Shown one piece after another: positions 24,489 to 34,425 of a stretch of DNA of 64,000 nt. Numbering within the stretch: the first letter of the stretch is position 1; each line of letters starts with the position of its first letter. Below the pieces are notes generated by a model. That model was not told the DNA's origin and ran no database searches. It was given only the letters and a program-made list of their open reading frames with translations. The stretch is from Nocardia cyriacigeorgica (GTDB taxonomy: Bacteria > Actinomycetota > Actinomycetes > Mycobacteriales > Mycobacteriaceae): the NCBI RefSeq assembly GCF_005863245.1, contig NZ_VBUT01000002.1, positions 186,001 to 250,000 on the forward strand, given 5' to 3'. A program made the position numbers and the translations under genes.

Positions 24489-27400
24489 ATGGTCCGGCCC
24501 CCGACTGCCCGCTCCGCTGTCCCCGGCGTCGGCCGTCTCGGATTGCTCGAACCGACGGCCGCCGCCTCCCTGGCCGAACTGGCTTGGGACAACATCGATG
24601 GCATCCCGCTGCTGTGGGCGCTCTCGCGCGCGCCCGACGCCGATCTGGCGCTGAACACGATCATCCGGTTACGTGAGGCGCTCGGATACGACTGGGCGGA
24701 ACTGGATTCGGCGCTGCGCACCGATACGGCCTTGCGCGGCAGGTTGTTCGCCCTGGTCGGCTCGTCGACGGCGTTCGGCGATCATCTGGTGGCCGATCCG
24801 CAGGCGTGGAAGTCGCTGCGCCGCACCGATCTCCCGGACCGTGACGAGCTGGTCGCGGATTTGCTCGACGCCGTCGACGCCGTTCCGGAGACCGGCCCCA
24901 ATGCCGGGCCGATGCTGTTCCGGGCCGGGCAATCCGGCCCGGAAGTCGTTGCGCTGCTGCGCAAACGCTACCGCGATCAGCTGATGCTGCTGGCCGCCCA
25001 GGATCTGGCGGCCACCGTCGAGAACGAACCGGTGCTGCCGTATCAGGTGGTCGGCCGTCATCTCACCGATCTCGCCGACGCGGCGTTGACCGCGGCACTG
25101 TCGGTCGCCGTCGCCCGGGTGTGCCGCGACGAGCCGTGCCCGGTACGCCTCGCGGTGATCGCGATGGGCAAATGCGGTGCGCGCGAACTCAACTACGTCT
25201 CCGATGTCGATATCGTGTTCGCCGCCGAACCGGCCGACGCCACCGCCGCCCGGCTGGCCGCGGAGATGATGAGCATCGGCAGCGCCGCGTTCTTCGAGGT
25301 CGACGCCGCGCTGCGCCCGGAGGGCAAGGCAGGCGCGCTGGTGCGCACCCTCGACTCGCATATCGCCTACTACCAGCGCTGGGCCCGCACCTGGGAGTTC
25401 CAGGCCCTGCTCAAGGCCCGTCCGATGACCGGCGACCTGGCCCTCGGCGAGCAGTACCGCGACGCGCTCATGCCGATGGTGTGGTCGGCCTCCGAACGCC
25501 CCGACTTCGTCCCCGACGTGCAGGCCATGCGCCGCCGCGTCGAGGATCTGGTGCCCGCCGATCTGCGTGAACGCGAACTGAAACTGGGGCACGGTAGTCT
25601 GCGCGACGTCGAATTCGCCGTGCAGCTGCTGCAATTGGTGCACGGCCGGGTCGACGACACCCTGCATGTACAGGGCACCGTCGAGGCGTTGACGGCTTTG
25701 GCGGCCGGCGGTTACGTCGGCCGCGACGATGCCGCCAACCTCACCGCCTCCTACGAGTTCCTGCGCCTGCTCGAACACCGGCTGCAACTGCAGCGGCTCA
25801 AACGCACCCACACCCTGCCCGCCGATGACGACGAGGAGGGCATGCGCTGGCTGGCCCGGGCCGCCCACATGCGTCCCGACGGCCGCCAGGACGCGGTGGG
25901 TGTGCTGCGCACCGAGATCCGCCGCAACACCGTCCGGGTGCGGCGCCTGCACGCCAAGCTGTTCTACCGGCCGCTGCTGGAATCGGTTGCCCGGCTGGAC
26001 TCGGACGCGCTGCGGTTGAGCCCGGACGCGGCCGTGCGCCAGCTCGCCGCCCTCGGCTACGCCGCCCCCGAACACGCGCTCGGCCATCTGCGCGCGCTCA
26101 CCGGCGGGGTGTCGCGTAAGGGCCGCATCCAGGCGCTGCTGCTGCCGACGCTGCTGGAATGGCTGGGCGAGACCCCGAATCCGGACGCCGGCCTGCTGGC
26201 GTATCGGCGGGTTTCGGAGGGCCTGGCCGAGCAGACCTGGTTCCTGCGCGAACTGCGCGACGAGGGCGCGGTGGCGCAGCGGTTGATGATCGTGCTCGGC
26301 TCCTCGGCCTACCTGCCCGATCTGCTGATCAACGCCCCCGAAACCATCCGCATGTACGCCGACGGACCCAGCGGGCCGCTGCTGCTGGGGCCGCAGCCCG
26401 AGGACGTCGCCCGCGGCATCCTCACCGCCGCCGCGCGTTACGACGACCCGAACCGCGCGGTCGCCGCGGCGCGTTCGCTGCGCAGGCACGAACTCGCCCG
26501 TGTCGCCTCCGCCGATCTGCTCGGCCTGCTCGATGTGCCGCAGGTGTGCCGGGCGCTGTCGTCGGTGTGGGTGGCGGTGCTCGAAGCGTCGCTGCGGGCG
26601 GTGATCCGCGCCAGCGAGGCCGAACGCGGCGCACCCGCGCCCGCCGACTTCGCGGTGATCGGCATGGGCAGGCTCGGCGGGATGGAACTGGGCTACGGTT
26701 CCGATGCTGACGTGCTGTTCGTCTGCGATCCGCGTCCCGGCGAGGACGAGACCAAGGCCGTGCGCTGGGCCACCGGCATCGCCGAGCGGGTGCAGCGGAT
26801 GCTCGGCGCACCCAGTACCGACCCACCGCTGCAGGTCGACGCCGCGCTGCGTCCCGAGGGGCGCCAGGGCGCCCTGGTACGCACCCTCGCCTCCTACGCC
26901 GCCTACTACGAGCAGTGGGTGCAGCCGTGGGAAGTGCAGGCGCTGCTGCGCGCCCACCAGGTGGCGGGCGATCAGGAACTCGGCGTGCGGTTCCTGCACC
27001 TCATCGACAAGGTGCGGTATCCGGCCGGTGGTGTGTCGGCCGAATCGGTGCGTGAGATCCGCCGGATCAAGGCCCGCGTCGATGCCGAGCGTCTGCCCCG
27101 CGGCGCCGACCCCGCCACCCACACCAAACTCGGTCGCGGCGGGCTCGCCGATATCGAATGGACCGTGCAGCTCATGCAGCTGCGCCACGCCCATGAGGTG
27201 CCGGAGCTGCACAACACCTCGACCCTGGAAGCGCTGGACGTCATCGAGCAGAAGGGCCTGCTCGACGCCGAGGACGTCGACCTGCTGCGCCAGGCCTGGC
27301 TCATCGCGACCAAGGCGCGCAACGCGCTGGTTCAGGTGCGCGGCAAGCCGAGCGATCAGCTCCCGGCGCCGGGGCCGCAACTGTCGGCCGTCGCGTACGC

Positions 27401-27500
27401 GGCGGGCTGGCGCAACGGTGACGGCGGGGAATTCCTGGACAACTACATGCGGATCACCCGGCGGGCGAAAGCCGTGGTGGAGCGGGTCTTCGGGAGCTGA
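24489..27500 (+). CDS. glnE: Bifunctional glutamine synthetase adenylyltransferase / adenylyl-removing enzyme
   Basis: A 1003-residue enzyme that adenylylates GlnA1 and removes AMP again according to nitrogen status. Both nucleotidyltransferase domains are intact: the N-terminal deadenylylase with [19 protein letters not shown] (about 219-237) and the C-terminal adenylyltransferase with [19 protein letters not shown] (about 724-742), each with its D-x-D pair. Each is followed by a helical domain with matching phrases ([18 protein letters not shown] and [18 protein letters not shown]). Length is full. It is the third gene of the same-strand run after the secreted hydrolase and glnA2. Confidence 0.97.
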   Translation: MVRPPTARSAVPGVGRLGLLEPTAAASLAELAWDNIDGIPLLWALSRAPDADLALNTIIRLREALGYDWAELDSALRTDTALRGRLFALVGSSTAFGDHLVADPQAWKSLRRTDLPDRDELVADLLDAVDAVPETGPNAGPMLFRAGQSGPEVVALLRKRYRDQLMLLAAQDLAATVENEPVLPYQVVGRHLTDLADAALTAALSVAVARVCRDEPCPVRLAVIAMGKCGARELNYVSDVDIVFAAEPADATAARLAAEMMSIGSAAFFEVDAALRPEGKAGALVRTLDSHIAYYQRWARTWEFQALLKARPMTGDLALGEQYRDALMPMVWSASERPDFVPDVQAMRRRVEDLVPADLRERELKLGHGSLRDVEFAVQLLQLVHGRVDDTLHVQGTVEALTALAAGGYVGRDDAANLTASYEFLRLLEHRLQLQRLKRTHTLPADDDEEGMRWLARAAHMRPDGRQDAVGVLRTEIRRNTVRVRRLHAKLFYRPLLESVARLDSDALRLSPDAAVRQLAALGYAAPEHALGHLRALTGGVSRKGRIQALLLPTLLEWLGETPNPDAGLLAYRRVSEGLAEQTWFLRELRDEGAVAQRLMIVLGSSAYLPDLLINAPETIRMYADGPSGPLLLGPQPEDVARGILTAAARYDDPNRAVAAARSLRRHELARVASADLLGLLDVPQVCRALSSVWVAVLEASLRAVIRASEAERGAPAPADFAVIGMGRLGGMELGYGSDADVLFVCDPRPGEDETKAVRWATGIAERVQRMLGAPSTDPPLQVDAALRPEGRQGALVRTLASYAAYYEQWVQPWEVQALLRAHQVAGDQELGVRFLHLIDKVRYPAGGVSAESVREIRRIKARVDAERLPRGADPATHTKLGRGGLADIEWTVQLMQLRHAHEVPELHNTSTLEALDVIEQKGLLDAEDVDLLRQAWLIATKARNALVQVRGKPSDQLPAPGPQLSAVAYAAGWRNGDGGEFLDNYMRITRRAKAVVERVFGS

Positions 27501-27546
27501 GCGAGAGCTTGGATCCGGCTTCGAGTGCGCCGGGGGAGTGGTCTCG

Positions 27547-27834
27547 CTACCGGGCGCCCGGCGCGGTCAGTTGCCGGAACCTGCTGACGAATTCGCCGAG
27601 CGCGCGGCGGTCTTCGACATCGGGCGGGTAATGCCCGTTGTCCGCAGTGACGGTGACCGTGGTGCCCGCGTCGATACCCAGGTCTTCCCAGCACAGCGGC
27701 AGCAGCGGCGCATGCACGGAGTGAGCGTTCGCCGTGATGACGATGGTCGAGGTGTAGCGGCCCGCCACGTCGTGCAGGGCTTCAGCGGTATCGAGCGAGA
27801 GCGCGCCGGGGGAATCGAACTCTTCGAAGTACAC
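27547..27834 (-). CDS. HPr-like protein lacking the phosphorylatable histidine
   Basis: A 95-residue protein starting at a GTG (27834) behind a perfect AGGAGGA ribosome site. The second half aligns by eye with HPr of the sugar phosphotransferase system: STIVITANAHSVHAP corresponds to the HPr strand and Ser46 region, and DLGIDAGTTVTVTADNG to the LGLTQGTVVTISAEG part, then a final helix. At the active site HPr has GLHTRP; here the segment is GALSLDTAEAL, so His15 and Arg17 are absent. It cannot act as a phosphocarrier and may be a binding or regulatory relic. It is convergent with glnE and divergent from the EEP gene. The fold assignment is inference from pattern. Confidence 0.65.
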   Translation of the reverse strand: MYFEEFDSPGALSLDTAEALHDVAGRYTSTIVITANAHSVHAPLLPLCWEDLGIDAGTTVTVTADNGHYPPDVEDRRALGEFVSRFRQLTAPGAR

Positions 27835-27937
27835 GGTGCTCCTCCTGTCCGGGTGCCGGTCGAGCTCGCATCGATTCTCACAGGATCCACACAATTGATC
27901 CACGAATCTGTCACCGGCTCGTTCTAGGGTCCCAGAC

Positions 27938-28882
27938 ATGCGGATATGGGTGAACCGGGCGTTGCTCGGCACGGGGTGGGTTGCGCTACTGGCAGGTGTC
28001 GCGGGGATCGCGCTGTACTTCAGCGGATCGCAGCGGCGCACGATGGTCCTACTGGCGTCCGGTGCGTCGCTGCTGATGCTCGGCACGATCCTGGCGCTGG
28101 TGTTGTTCGCCATCGCCCGCGGGCGGCGCAGCATGATCGCCGCCGGAATCGCGGTGGCCGCGGCGCTATGGACTCAAGTACCGATCTATGTGCCGGACGG
28201 TCACGCCGCCACCGGGCCGGAACTGACCGTGATGCAGTCGAATCTGCTGTTCGGCGGGGCGGATACGGGCGCGGTGGTCGACGCCGTTCGTGCACAGAGC
28301 GTGGACGTGCTCACCGTCAACGAGCTCACCGCCGCCGCGGTCGCGGGGCTCGCCGCGGCCGGTATCGGCGAACTGCTGCCGTACCAGTATCTGGAGGATT
28401 CCGAGGCGGGCGGTGTCGGTACCGGCATCTACAGCCGGTACCCGTTGCGCGACACCAAGAACTACGACGGATTCCTGCTCAACAACATCTCCGCGATCAT
28501 GGACCATCCCGACCGTGGCCCCATCGCGGTCTACGCCTTCCACCCGGTTCCGCCGCCGCTGGATTTCGGCAGGTGGCAGCGCGAATTGAGTGCCATCCGC
28601 GACATTCTCGAGGTGGAGCAGCGCCCGGCGATCGTCGGCGCCGACTTCAACGCCACCCGCGATCACAGCGCCTTCCGCGATCTGCTGCGCGGCCGATTCG
28701 AGTCCGCTGCCGACCAGGCCGGGGCCGGCCCGCTGCGCAGCTATCCGCAGGACCGGCGATGGGGCCCGGTCATCGGCATCGACCACGTCCTGCTCGCCGA
28801 TGCCACCGCCGACGAGGTCTGGACCCTGGTCGTGCCGGGCACCGACCACCGCGCCGTCCTCGCCCGCACTCGCCTGCACTGA
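27938..28882 (+). CDS. Membrane-anchored endonuclease/exonuclease/phosphatase (EEP) family protein
   Basis: A 314-residue protein with three hydrophobic helices in the first 90 residues and an extracytoplasmic EEP domain. Catalytic motifs are present: MQSNLLFGG (about 99-107), a VNELT Glu (about 127-131), GADFNATRDHSAFR (about 235-248), IGIDHVLLAD and GTDHRAVLA with the final Asp-His. In this group the domain could act on nucleic acids, phosphodiesters or phosphoinositide-like lipids outside the cell. It ends in a strong hairpin and is divergent from the HPr-like gene. Confidence 0.85.
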   Translation: MRIWVNRALLGTGWVALLAGVAGIALYFSGSQRRTMVLLASGASLLMLGTILALVLFAIARGRRSMIAAGIAVAAALWTQVPIYVPDGHAATGPELTVMQSNLLFGGADTGAVVDAVRAQSVDVLTVNELTAAAVAGLAAAGIGELLPYQYLEDSEAGGVGTGIYSRYPLRDTKNYDGFLLNNISAIMDHPDRGPIAVYAFHPVPPPLDFGRWQRELSAIRDILEVEQRPAIVGADFNATRDHSAFRDLLRGRFESAADQAGAGPLRSYPQDRRWGPVIGIDHVLLADATADEVWTLVVPGTDHRAVLARTRLH

Positions 28883-28891
28883 CCGAGAAGC

Positions 28892-28924
28892 CGCATCGCC
28901 GCGAATTTCGGCCGCGGCGATGCG
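28892..28924 (+). terminator. Hairpin terminator after the EEP gene
   Basis: A perfect 12-bp stem CGCATCGCCGCG with its inverse and a 9-base loop starts nine bases after the stop codon at 28882. There is no T-tract. Confidence 0.65.
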
Positions 28925-29036
28925 TATCGGGGACGCCGAACGATTACCATGTGGAGCGCTCGGACGGCAGGCGCATGCGGCGTCGGTCCGGGCCCGGGCT
29001 GTGTACCGGCCCGGTCGACCTTGGGGAGGCATTCAA

Positions 29037-30476
29037 GTGACAAGGAACAAGCGGCTGCGCTTTGCCGCCGCCATCGCGGCGTGCGCCGCGCTGGTGCTCA
29101 CCGGCTGTTCGGAATCGGCCGAAGCGGCGCAGTCGGGTCCGGGGCAGGAAAACCCGTGGCAGATCGCGGGTGCGACGTCGAGCACCGGCCCGAGCGGGCC
29201 ACGCCCCGACGCCCCGGACGCGCCGATCCAGGCCGAGAACGGTGACGGCGGGCAGATGGACCAGCTCGCCCTCAACGCCGTCTACGACGTGCAGGAATTC
29301 TGGAAGACCGAGTACAGCAAGACCTTTCCCGGCACCTTCAAGCCGGTCGAGCAGCTGATCTCCTGGGACGCGCTGGCACCGAAGTCCGAGGCGGTCGAAT
29401 TCTGCACCGTCGACACCTACCAGATGGTCAACGCCGCCTACTGCAGCACCGACCACTCGATCGGCTGGGACCGCGGCGTGCTGCTGCCCGAACTGGTCAA
29501 AGAGTTCGGCGACATGTCCGTGGTGATGGTGCTGGCCCACGAGTACGGCCACGCCCTGCAATTCCAGGCCAAGATCTCCGACCGGCGCACCCCCGGCCTG
29601 GTGCGCGAACAGCAGGCCGACTGCCTCGCCGGTGTGTACCTGCGCTACGTCGCCGAAGGCGACTCCAAGTACTTCACCATGAACACCACCGACGGCCTCA
29701 ACGGCGTGCTCGGCGCGACCGTCGCGGTGCGCGACCGTGATCCGGACGACCCGGACAATGTGCACGGTTCGGCGTTCGAGCGGGTGACCGCGGTGCAGAT
29801 GGGTTACACCAGTGGCGCCGAGGCCTGCAAGGCCATCAACGAGGACGAGATCGAACAGCGCCGCGCCGGCCTGCCGATCACCTTCGAAGACGACAACGGC
29901 GAACGCCAGCTGCCGGTCGACCAGGAATCGCTGGTCAGCGTCGCCAATGCCGCCGCGAAGGCGCTTCCGTCGGATTCGGCTCCGCAGTACGACTACTCGG
30001 GTGTGGCGTCGAGCTGCTCCGGGGTGACCGTCACCGAGCCCGTGTCCTACTGCCCGGACGCCAACACCATCGGCACCGACATCCCGGCGCTGGCCGAACG
30101 CGCGGGACCACTGGAGGACGAGGACAAACCGCTGTCGGCGATCGTCAGCGGCGACTACAACGCCTACGTCGTGTTCATCTCCCGCTACACCCTCGCCGTG
30201 CAGCAGGCGCGGGGCCTGTCGCTGGAGGGCGCCGACACCGCGGGTCTGCGCACCTCCTGCCTGTCCGGTGCGATCACCACCGAACTGAGCAAGCCAGGTA
30301 GCGAAGTCCAGCTGTCGGCCGGTGACCTGGACGAGGCCATCTCCGGTCTGCTCTCGGACGGTCTGGCGGCCAGCGATGTCAACGGTCAGACCGTGGACAG
30401 CGGTTACCTGCGGCTCGAGGCGTTCCGCCTCGGCGTGCTCGAGGGCGAGGCGGCCTGCGCCAACAAGTACAACTGA
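29037..30476 (+). CDS. Neutral zinc metallopeptidase lipoprotein
   Basis: A 479-residue lipoprotein. From the GTG at 29037, behind GGGGAGG, a signal peptide ends in LVLTGC (Cys about 24). The zinc site HEYGHALQFQ is at about residues 168-177, and the downstream QQADCLAGVYLRYV (about 195-208) supplies the third ligand region typical of the YpfJ-type neutral zinc metallopeptidase family. The C-terminal part contains several cysteines and no second recognised domain. It should be an extracytoplasmic peptidase of unknown substrate. The frame is open far upstream but that part overlaps the EEP gene. Confidence 0.87.
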   Translation: MTRNKRLRFAAAIAACAALVLTGCSESAEAAQSGPGQENPWQIAGATSSTGPSGPRPDAPDAPIQAENGDGGQMDQLALNAVYDVQEFWKTEYSKTFPGTFKPVEQLISWDALAPKSEAVEFCTVDTYQMVNAAYCSTDHSIGWDRGVLLPELVKEFGDMSVVMVLAHEYGHALQFQAKISDRRTPGLVREQQADCLAGVYLRYVAEGDSKYFTMNTTDGLNGVLGATVAVRDRDPDDPDNVHGSAFERVTAVQMGYTSGAEACKAINEDEIEQRRAGLPITFEDDNGERQLPVDQESLVSVANAAAKALPSDSAPQYDYSGVASSCSGVTVTEPVSYCPDANTIGTDIPALAERAGPLEDEDKPLSAIVSGDYNAYVVFISRYTLAVQQARGLSLEGADTAGLRTSCLSGAITTELSKPGSEVQLSAGDLDEAISGLLSDGLAASDVNGQTVDSGYLRLEAFRLGVLEGEAACANKYN

Positions 30477-30491
30477 CACACTCTGAACAGT

Positions 30492-30529
30492 GAAGGCGCC
30501 GAGGTCGTGTGGTCGACCTCGGCGCCTTC
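30492..30529 (+). terminator. Strong terminator after the metallopeptidase gene
   Basis: A perfect 16-bp stem, GAAGGCGCCGAGGTCG and its inverse, with a 6-base loop, 15 bases after the stop codon. TTCT then follows, so it is close to a classical intrinsic terminator. Confidence 0.85.
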
Positions 30530-30748
30530 TGCTGTGTGACACGGTTGCCCTGGCTGTGGCCATGCGGTGGTGCCGATCCAGCCGGGTACTGCATTCGCTG
30601 GCCGGTGTGCTCGCGCGGCGCAGCACGACACGGTAAGGCTGGGGTGCCCGGCTGATGCTTATCGGGCCGCCGTTTCCCGCTGATGCCGTTGCCGGTAAGC
30701 GCCGATGCACGTGTGCCGGTGCGGCCCGACGGTTCGGGCCGCACCGAA

Positions 30749-32743
30749 TTACTTGCTGAGATGCGCCTCCAACCACTCCACGACATCGGTGAGCACCTGG
30801 TCCTGCTCGGGCTCGTTGAAGATCTCGTGGTAGAGCCCGTCGTAGCGGCGCACAGTGAGATCCTGGGTGCCCGCGCCTTTTTCGATGAGATCGGTGCTCG
30901 ACGGTGCGGCAATGCTGTCGGCGGTGCCGTGCATGGCCAGCGTCGGGACCGTCAACTTGTGCAGACGCCCCTTGACCGCCATCGCGGCGCCGAGGATCTC
31001 GGTGGCGGTGCGTGCGGGCAGCTTGCCCCGGAACACCAGCGGGTCGCTGTCGTAGGCGGCGACGACCTTCGGATCGCGGCTGATATCGGCGGAATCCAGT
31101 TTCAGCACACCGAGATTCGGCGTCAGCTTGGTGAGCACCGGCGCCAGCAGCCGCTGAATCGGATTGCCCACCGGAATGTCGAGCGGCGGCGCCGACACCA
31201 CAATGCCGTCCACCTCGATCGGCGCCCGCGTCGCCAGGAACAGCACGATCAAGCTGCCCATCGAATGCCCGAGCAGGAACGCGGGCAGATCAGGGAACTC
31301 CCGCCGCGCCATCGCCAGCAGCGTCGCCACATTGTCGGCCGCCGCATCCATCGACCCGATATTCGCCCGCGCCCCACCGGAATTCCCGTGCCCCGGATGA
31401 TCCAGCGCGTACACCGCGAACCCGGCCCCGGCCAACCGCCGCCCCACATGCTCATACCGCCCGGCATGCTCGGCGACACCGTGCACCAGCACGATCACCC
31501 CGCGCGCACCGCCCTCGGGAAGCCAAGCCCGCCACTCGATCCGAGCACCGTGCCCGATGAAGGACCCGGAGTCGGCGTGAGCCTGTTCGGCAGAGGTCGA
31601 CGCCGCATCGTCGCGAGTGGAGGCAGCGGCGTCCTCGTCGGCAGCGGCCGTGCTATCGGACGAGCCCTCCTTGCCGGTCGAATCGCTCGCGGCTGACGCT
31701 GCTGTGACCGATGCGGCAGCGCCGGGTGCGTCCGTCGAGACAGGTGCGCTCGAGGCCGTACCGGACTCGCCGGTGGTGCCGGAATCGTCGGCGGCGGACG
31801 GCTCACTGGGGGAGGTCGGCGTGGCTTCGGCGGTGGTCTCGCCCGAAACTACATCCGCCTCAACAGAAGTGGCGCCGGCAGAGTCGGTCTCGGCGGTAGC
31901 GATACCTGATCCTGCGCCTGCTGCGGCGGTCGTCGGTTCGGACTCGGCCGCCTCGTGTTCGGCAGGCGTCGGTTCGGAACCAACGACCTCCTGCGTGATC
32001 GTGGGTTCGGCGTCGGTGACGGCAGACTCCGATGCGGGGGTTATGGCCTTCGCTTTCGCGGCCGCCGCCTTGGTCGCCGTCTTCTTCGCGGCCGGGCGTG
32101 ACGCCGTGCCTGTCGCGGTGGACTTGCGGGCGCGTGGCGTGGTCTTGGCTGCCTTCTTCGCCGGCTGCTCGCCCGTCGCGTCGGCGTCGGCGGCGGGCGT
32201 CGGCTCGGCACCGGCCGGTTCGGCGGAGGACTTGGCTGCCGGTTTCGGTGCGGCCTTCTTCGCTGCCCGTTTCTTCGCCGGGGCAGCGGAATCGGCGGCG
32301 GGGGTGCTCCCGTTTTTCGCCCCGGCGGCCGCCTTGGTCGTGGCCTCAGCGGACGCGGGTGTGGCGCTCTTCGCCGCGGCGGCGGCCTTGGTCTCGGCGG
32401 GTGTGGCTGTCGTGCTCTTCGCTTCGCCGGTCGCGGTTGCCTTCCCGTTCGCGCCCCTGGCTGCGGCGCTGCGCGTGGTCGACTTCGCGGCGGTCTTCTC
32501 AGCCGCCGTGCCGGCCTTCTTCGCAGTGGTACCGGCCTTCTTCGCCGTCGTGGCGGCCTTCTTGGCCGCCGTACCCGACGCGGTCCCGGAGGCTGTGCTC
32601 TTGGCGGCGCGGGCCGCTCGTGTGCCGGCCTTCTCGGCCGCGGCCTTCGCCGGGGTCTTCGCGGCACCGTTGCCGGTGTCGGCGGTGGCGGATTCGGTTG
32701 TGCTGGAGGCGGAGTGCTTGTCCGGCTCGGCGGCTTGGCTCAT
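30749..32743 (-). CDS. Monoacylglycerol lipase with long histone-H1-like N-terminal extension
   Basis: A 664-residue protein with three zones. Residues 1-240 are Ala/Lys-rich and histone-H1 or HupB-tail-like (TAAKKAATTAKKAGTTAKKA, then APAKKRAAKKAAPKPAAK). Residues 240-385 are acidic and rich in Ser, Thr and Glu. Residues 388-664 are a complete monoacylglycerol lipase: LVHGVAEHAGRY, YALDHPGHGNSGG, nucleophile GHSMGS (about 491-496), HGTADSI (Asp) and LYHEIFNE (His). The ATG at 32743 overlaps the upstream stop (ATGA) and has GAGGAA in front, supporting the long form. Related lipases are about 280 residues, so the extension is unusual. It may anchor the enzyme to DNA or polyanionic surface polymer. 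Confidence 0.85.
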   Translation of the reverse strand: MSQAAEPDKHSASSTTESATADTGNGAAKTPAKAAAEKAGTRAARAAKSTASGTASGTAAKKAATTAKKAGTTAKKAGTAAEKTAAKSTTRSAAARGANGKATATGEAKSTTATPAETKAAAAAKSATPASAEATTKAAAGAKNGSTPAADSAAPAKKRAAKKAAPKPAAKSSAEPAGAEPTPAADADATGEQPAKKAAKTTPRARKSTATGTASRPAAKKTATKAAAAKAKAITPASESAVTDAEPTITQEVVGSEPTPAEHEAAESEPTTAAAGAGSGIATAETDSAGATSVEADVVSGETTAEATPTSPSEPSAADDSGTTGESGTASSAPVSTDAPGAAASVTAASAASDSTGKEGSSDSTAAADEDAAASTRDDAASTSAEQAHADSGSFIGHGARIEWRAWLPEGGARGVIVLVHGVAEHAGRYEHVGRRLAGAGFAVYALDHPGHGNSGGARANIGSMDAAADNVATLLAMARREFPDLPAFLLGHSMGSLIVLFLATRAPIEVDGIVVSAPPLDIPVGNPIQRLLAPVLTKLTPNLGVLKLDSADISRDPKVVAAYDSDPLVFRGKLPARTATEILGAAMAVKGRLHKLTVPTLAMHGTADSIAAPSSTDLIEKGAGTQDLTVRRYDGLYHEIFNEPEQDQVLTDVVEWLEAHLSK

Positions 32744-34425
32744 GTGTCGGTTCCTCGGGTGGGGCTTGGTGCTGGTCCCCTGGTGGGGCTTGGCGCCGGG
32801 TCGGCGAGCTGGTCGATCAGCCGCCGGTTGAATGCGATGAGGCGAGCGTAGTTGACGCGGGAGATCCGTTCATCGGTTCCATGGATGCGTTCGAGATCGG
32901 TCCGGTCGAAGACGACGGGGGCGAAGTTGCAGCGGGTGACGGCCAGATCGTCGTAGTGACGCGAGTCGGTGGCGCCGGGGACGATGCCGGTGGTGACGAC
33001 GATGCCGGGGACCACCTCGGTGGCCAGGCGGGCGATCCGGTCGAAGGCCGGGCCGGGCGCGGCGACCCGCGATGGCTCCGACGACATCCCGACCAGCTCG
33101 ATGCGCACACCGTCATCGCGGACGACGCGTCGGCAATGCTCCAGCACCCCGGCCACCGAGTCGCCGGGCAGGATCCGGAAGTTGATCAGCGCCTCGGCGT
33201 GCTGCGGCAGCACATTGGCCTTCACCCCGCCGCGGATGACGGTCGGCGCCGTCGTGGTCCGCACCATCGCCTCGGTCTGCGGCCGGGCCGCCAGCACCCG
33301 CGTGATCACCGGCCCGGCCACCCCGGCCATGCCGAGCAGCTTGCGCCGGGCCGGGGGCATCGCCGCACGCAGCCGGCTCAGCATGTCGCTGATCACCGGC
33401 GTCAACCGCAGCGGCATCGGCCGATCCTGCAGCCGCCCCACCGCGCGCGCGATCCGCCCGACGGCCGTCTGCTTGCCCGGCATGGACGAATGCCCGCCGA
33501 CATCGCTCACCGTCAACCGGACGGTGGCATATCCCTTCTCGCCCACCATGATCGAGGCCACCGGCCGGTCGACGCCATCGGCGACGCCTTCGGTGATCAC
33601 CCCGCCCTCGTCGAGCAACAGTTCCGCGCGCACACCTCGTTCACGCAGCACCTGCGCCATCCGCACCGCGCCGTCGTCGCCGAAGACCTCTTCGTCGTGC
33701 CCGAATGCGAAATACACGGTCTGCGCGGGCCGCACTCCCGCAGCCAGGGCCGATTCGACGGCTTCGAGGATCGCCATCACCCGGCTCTTGTCGTCGATCG
33801 CTCCGCGTCCCCAGATGAACTGGTCGTCCACCACGCCCGCGAACGGCGGATGGGTCCAATGCGGCTGATCATCGGCCGGGACCACATCCTGGTGCGCGAG
33901 CAGGATCGCCGCCGTCCGCGCGGGGTCGGTCCCGCGCCAGGTGTAGAGCCTGCTGTGCCCGAAGGTTTCCAGCTCGAGCTCGGCATGGACCCGCGGAAAG
34001 GACCGCTCCAGGTGTTCGGCCAACAGCGTGAATGCCGCGTCATCGGTGTCGGCCGGGTCCTCCCGCGATACCGTCGCACACCGCAGCGCCGCCGCCAGTC
34101 GCTCCGCCGTCGCGTCGTCGACGCCGTGAAGTGGATTCGCCCGGCTGTCGGTGCCACCGTCGGCCGCGACCGGTGAACCAGGCGAGCTGTCGACCGGTAG
34201 ACCCCCACCGGCAGCGGCCGGCACTGGAGTGCCCGCAACACCCGGCTGGCGGCTGTCGGCCGCCTCTGCCCTGGTCGGATCACTCGGCTGCTCGGGCTGC
34301 TCCGGTTGTCCCGCGCTCGCGGCGGCCGGCACCGCATCGGACTCGCGTGGTTCAGCAGCACGCTCCCCGCTTGATGCGTCGATCGGGGTGTCGGCGGCGG
34401 GCTCGTTACGGGCGGCCCCGCTCAT
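32740..34425 (-). CDS. M20-family metallopeptidase (carboxypeptidase-S-like)
   Basis: A 561-residue zinc peptidase/deacylase. After a low-complexity Pro/Ala/Glu N-terminus of about 100 residues the catalytic domain shows LLAHQDVVPADD (first His and Asp), WGRGAIDDKSR (bridging Asp), FGHDEEVFG (catalytic Glu pair) and the dimerisation segment GGHSSMPGKQTA, ending with the RIHGTDERI His near the C-terminus. The family includes peptidases and N-acyl amino acid hydrolases. Its start ATG (34425) overlaps the CocE-like stop, and its own stop overlaps the lipase start, both as ATGA. The C-terminus has a short SPTRG direct repeat. Confidence 0.9.
   Translation of the reverse strand: MSGAARNEPAADTPIDASSGERAAEPRESDAVPAAASAGQPEQPEQPSDPTRAEAADSRQPGVAGTPVPAAAGGGLPVDSSPGSPVAADGGTDSRANPLHGVDDATAERLAAALRCATVSREDPADTDDAAFTLLAEHLERSFPRVHAELELETFGHSRLYTWRGTDPARTAAILLAHQDVVPADDQPHWTHPPFAGVVDDQFIWGRGAIDDKSRVMAILEAVESALAAGVRPAQTVYFAFGHDEEVFGDDGAVRMAQVLRERGVRAELLLDEGGVITEGVADGVDRPVASIMVGEKGYATVRLTVSDVGGHSSMPGKQTAVGRIARAVGRLQDRPMPLRLTPVISDMLSRLRAAMPPARRKLLGMAGVAGPVITRVLAARPQTEAMVRTTTAPTVIRGGVKANVLPQHAEALINFRILPGDSVAGVLEHCRRVVRDDGVRIELVGMSSEPSRVAAPGPAFDRIARLATEVVPGIVVTTGIVPGATDSRHYDDLAVTRCNFAPVVFDRTDLERIHGTDERISRVNYARLIAFNRRLIDQLADPAPSPTRGPAPSPTRGTDT

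Noticed and set aside
24669..27380. A 903-codon frame antisense to glnE
   Set aside because: It mirrors glnE codon by codon, a common effect of high third-position GC, and has no family pattern.
31617..34176. Long plus-strand frames over the lipase and M20 genes (Ala/Val- or Arg/Pro-rich)
   Set aside because: They are the complement of the Ala/Lys-rich coding region and lack starts with ribosome sites; the minus-strand frames carry catalytic motifs and overlap as an operon.
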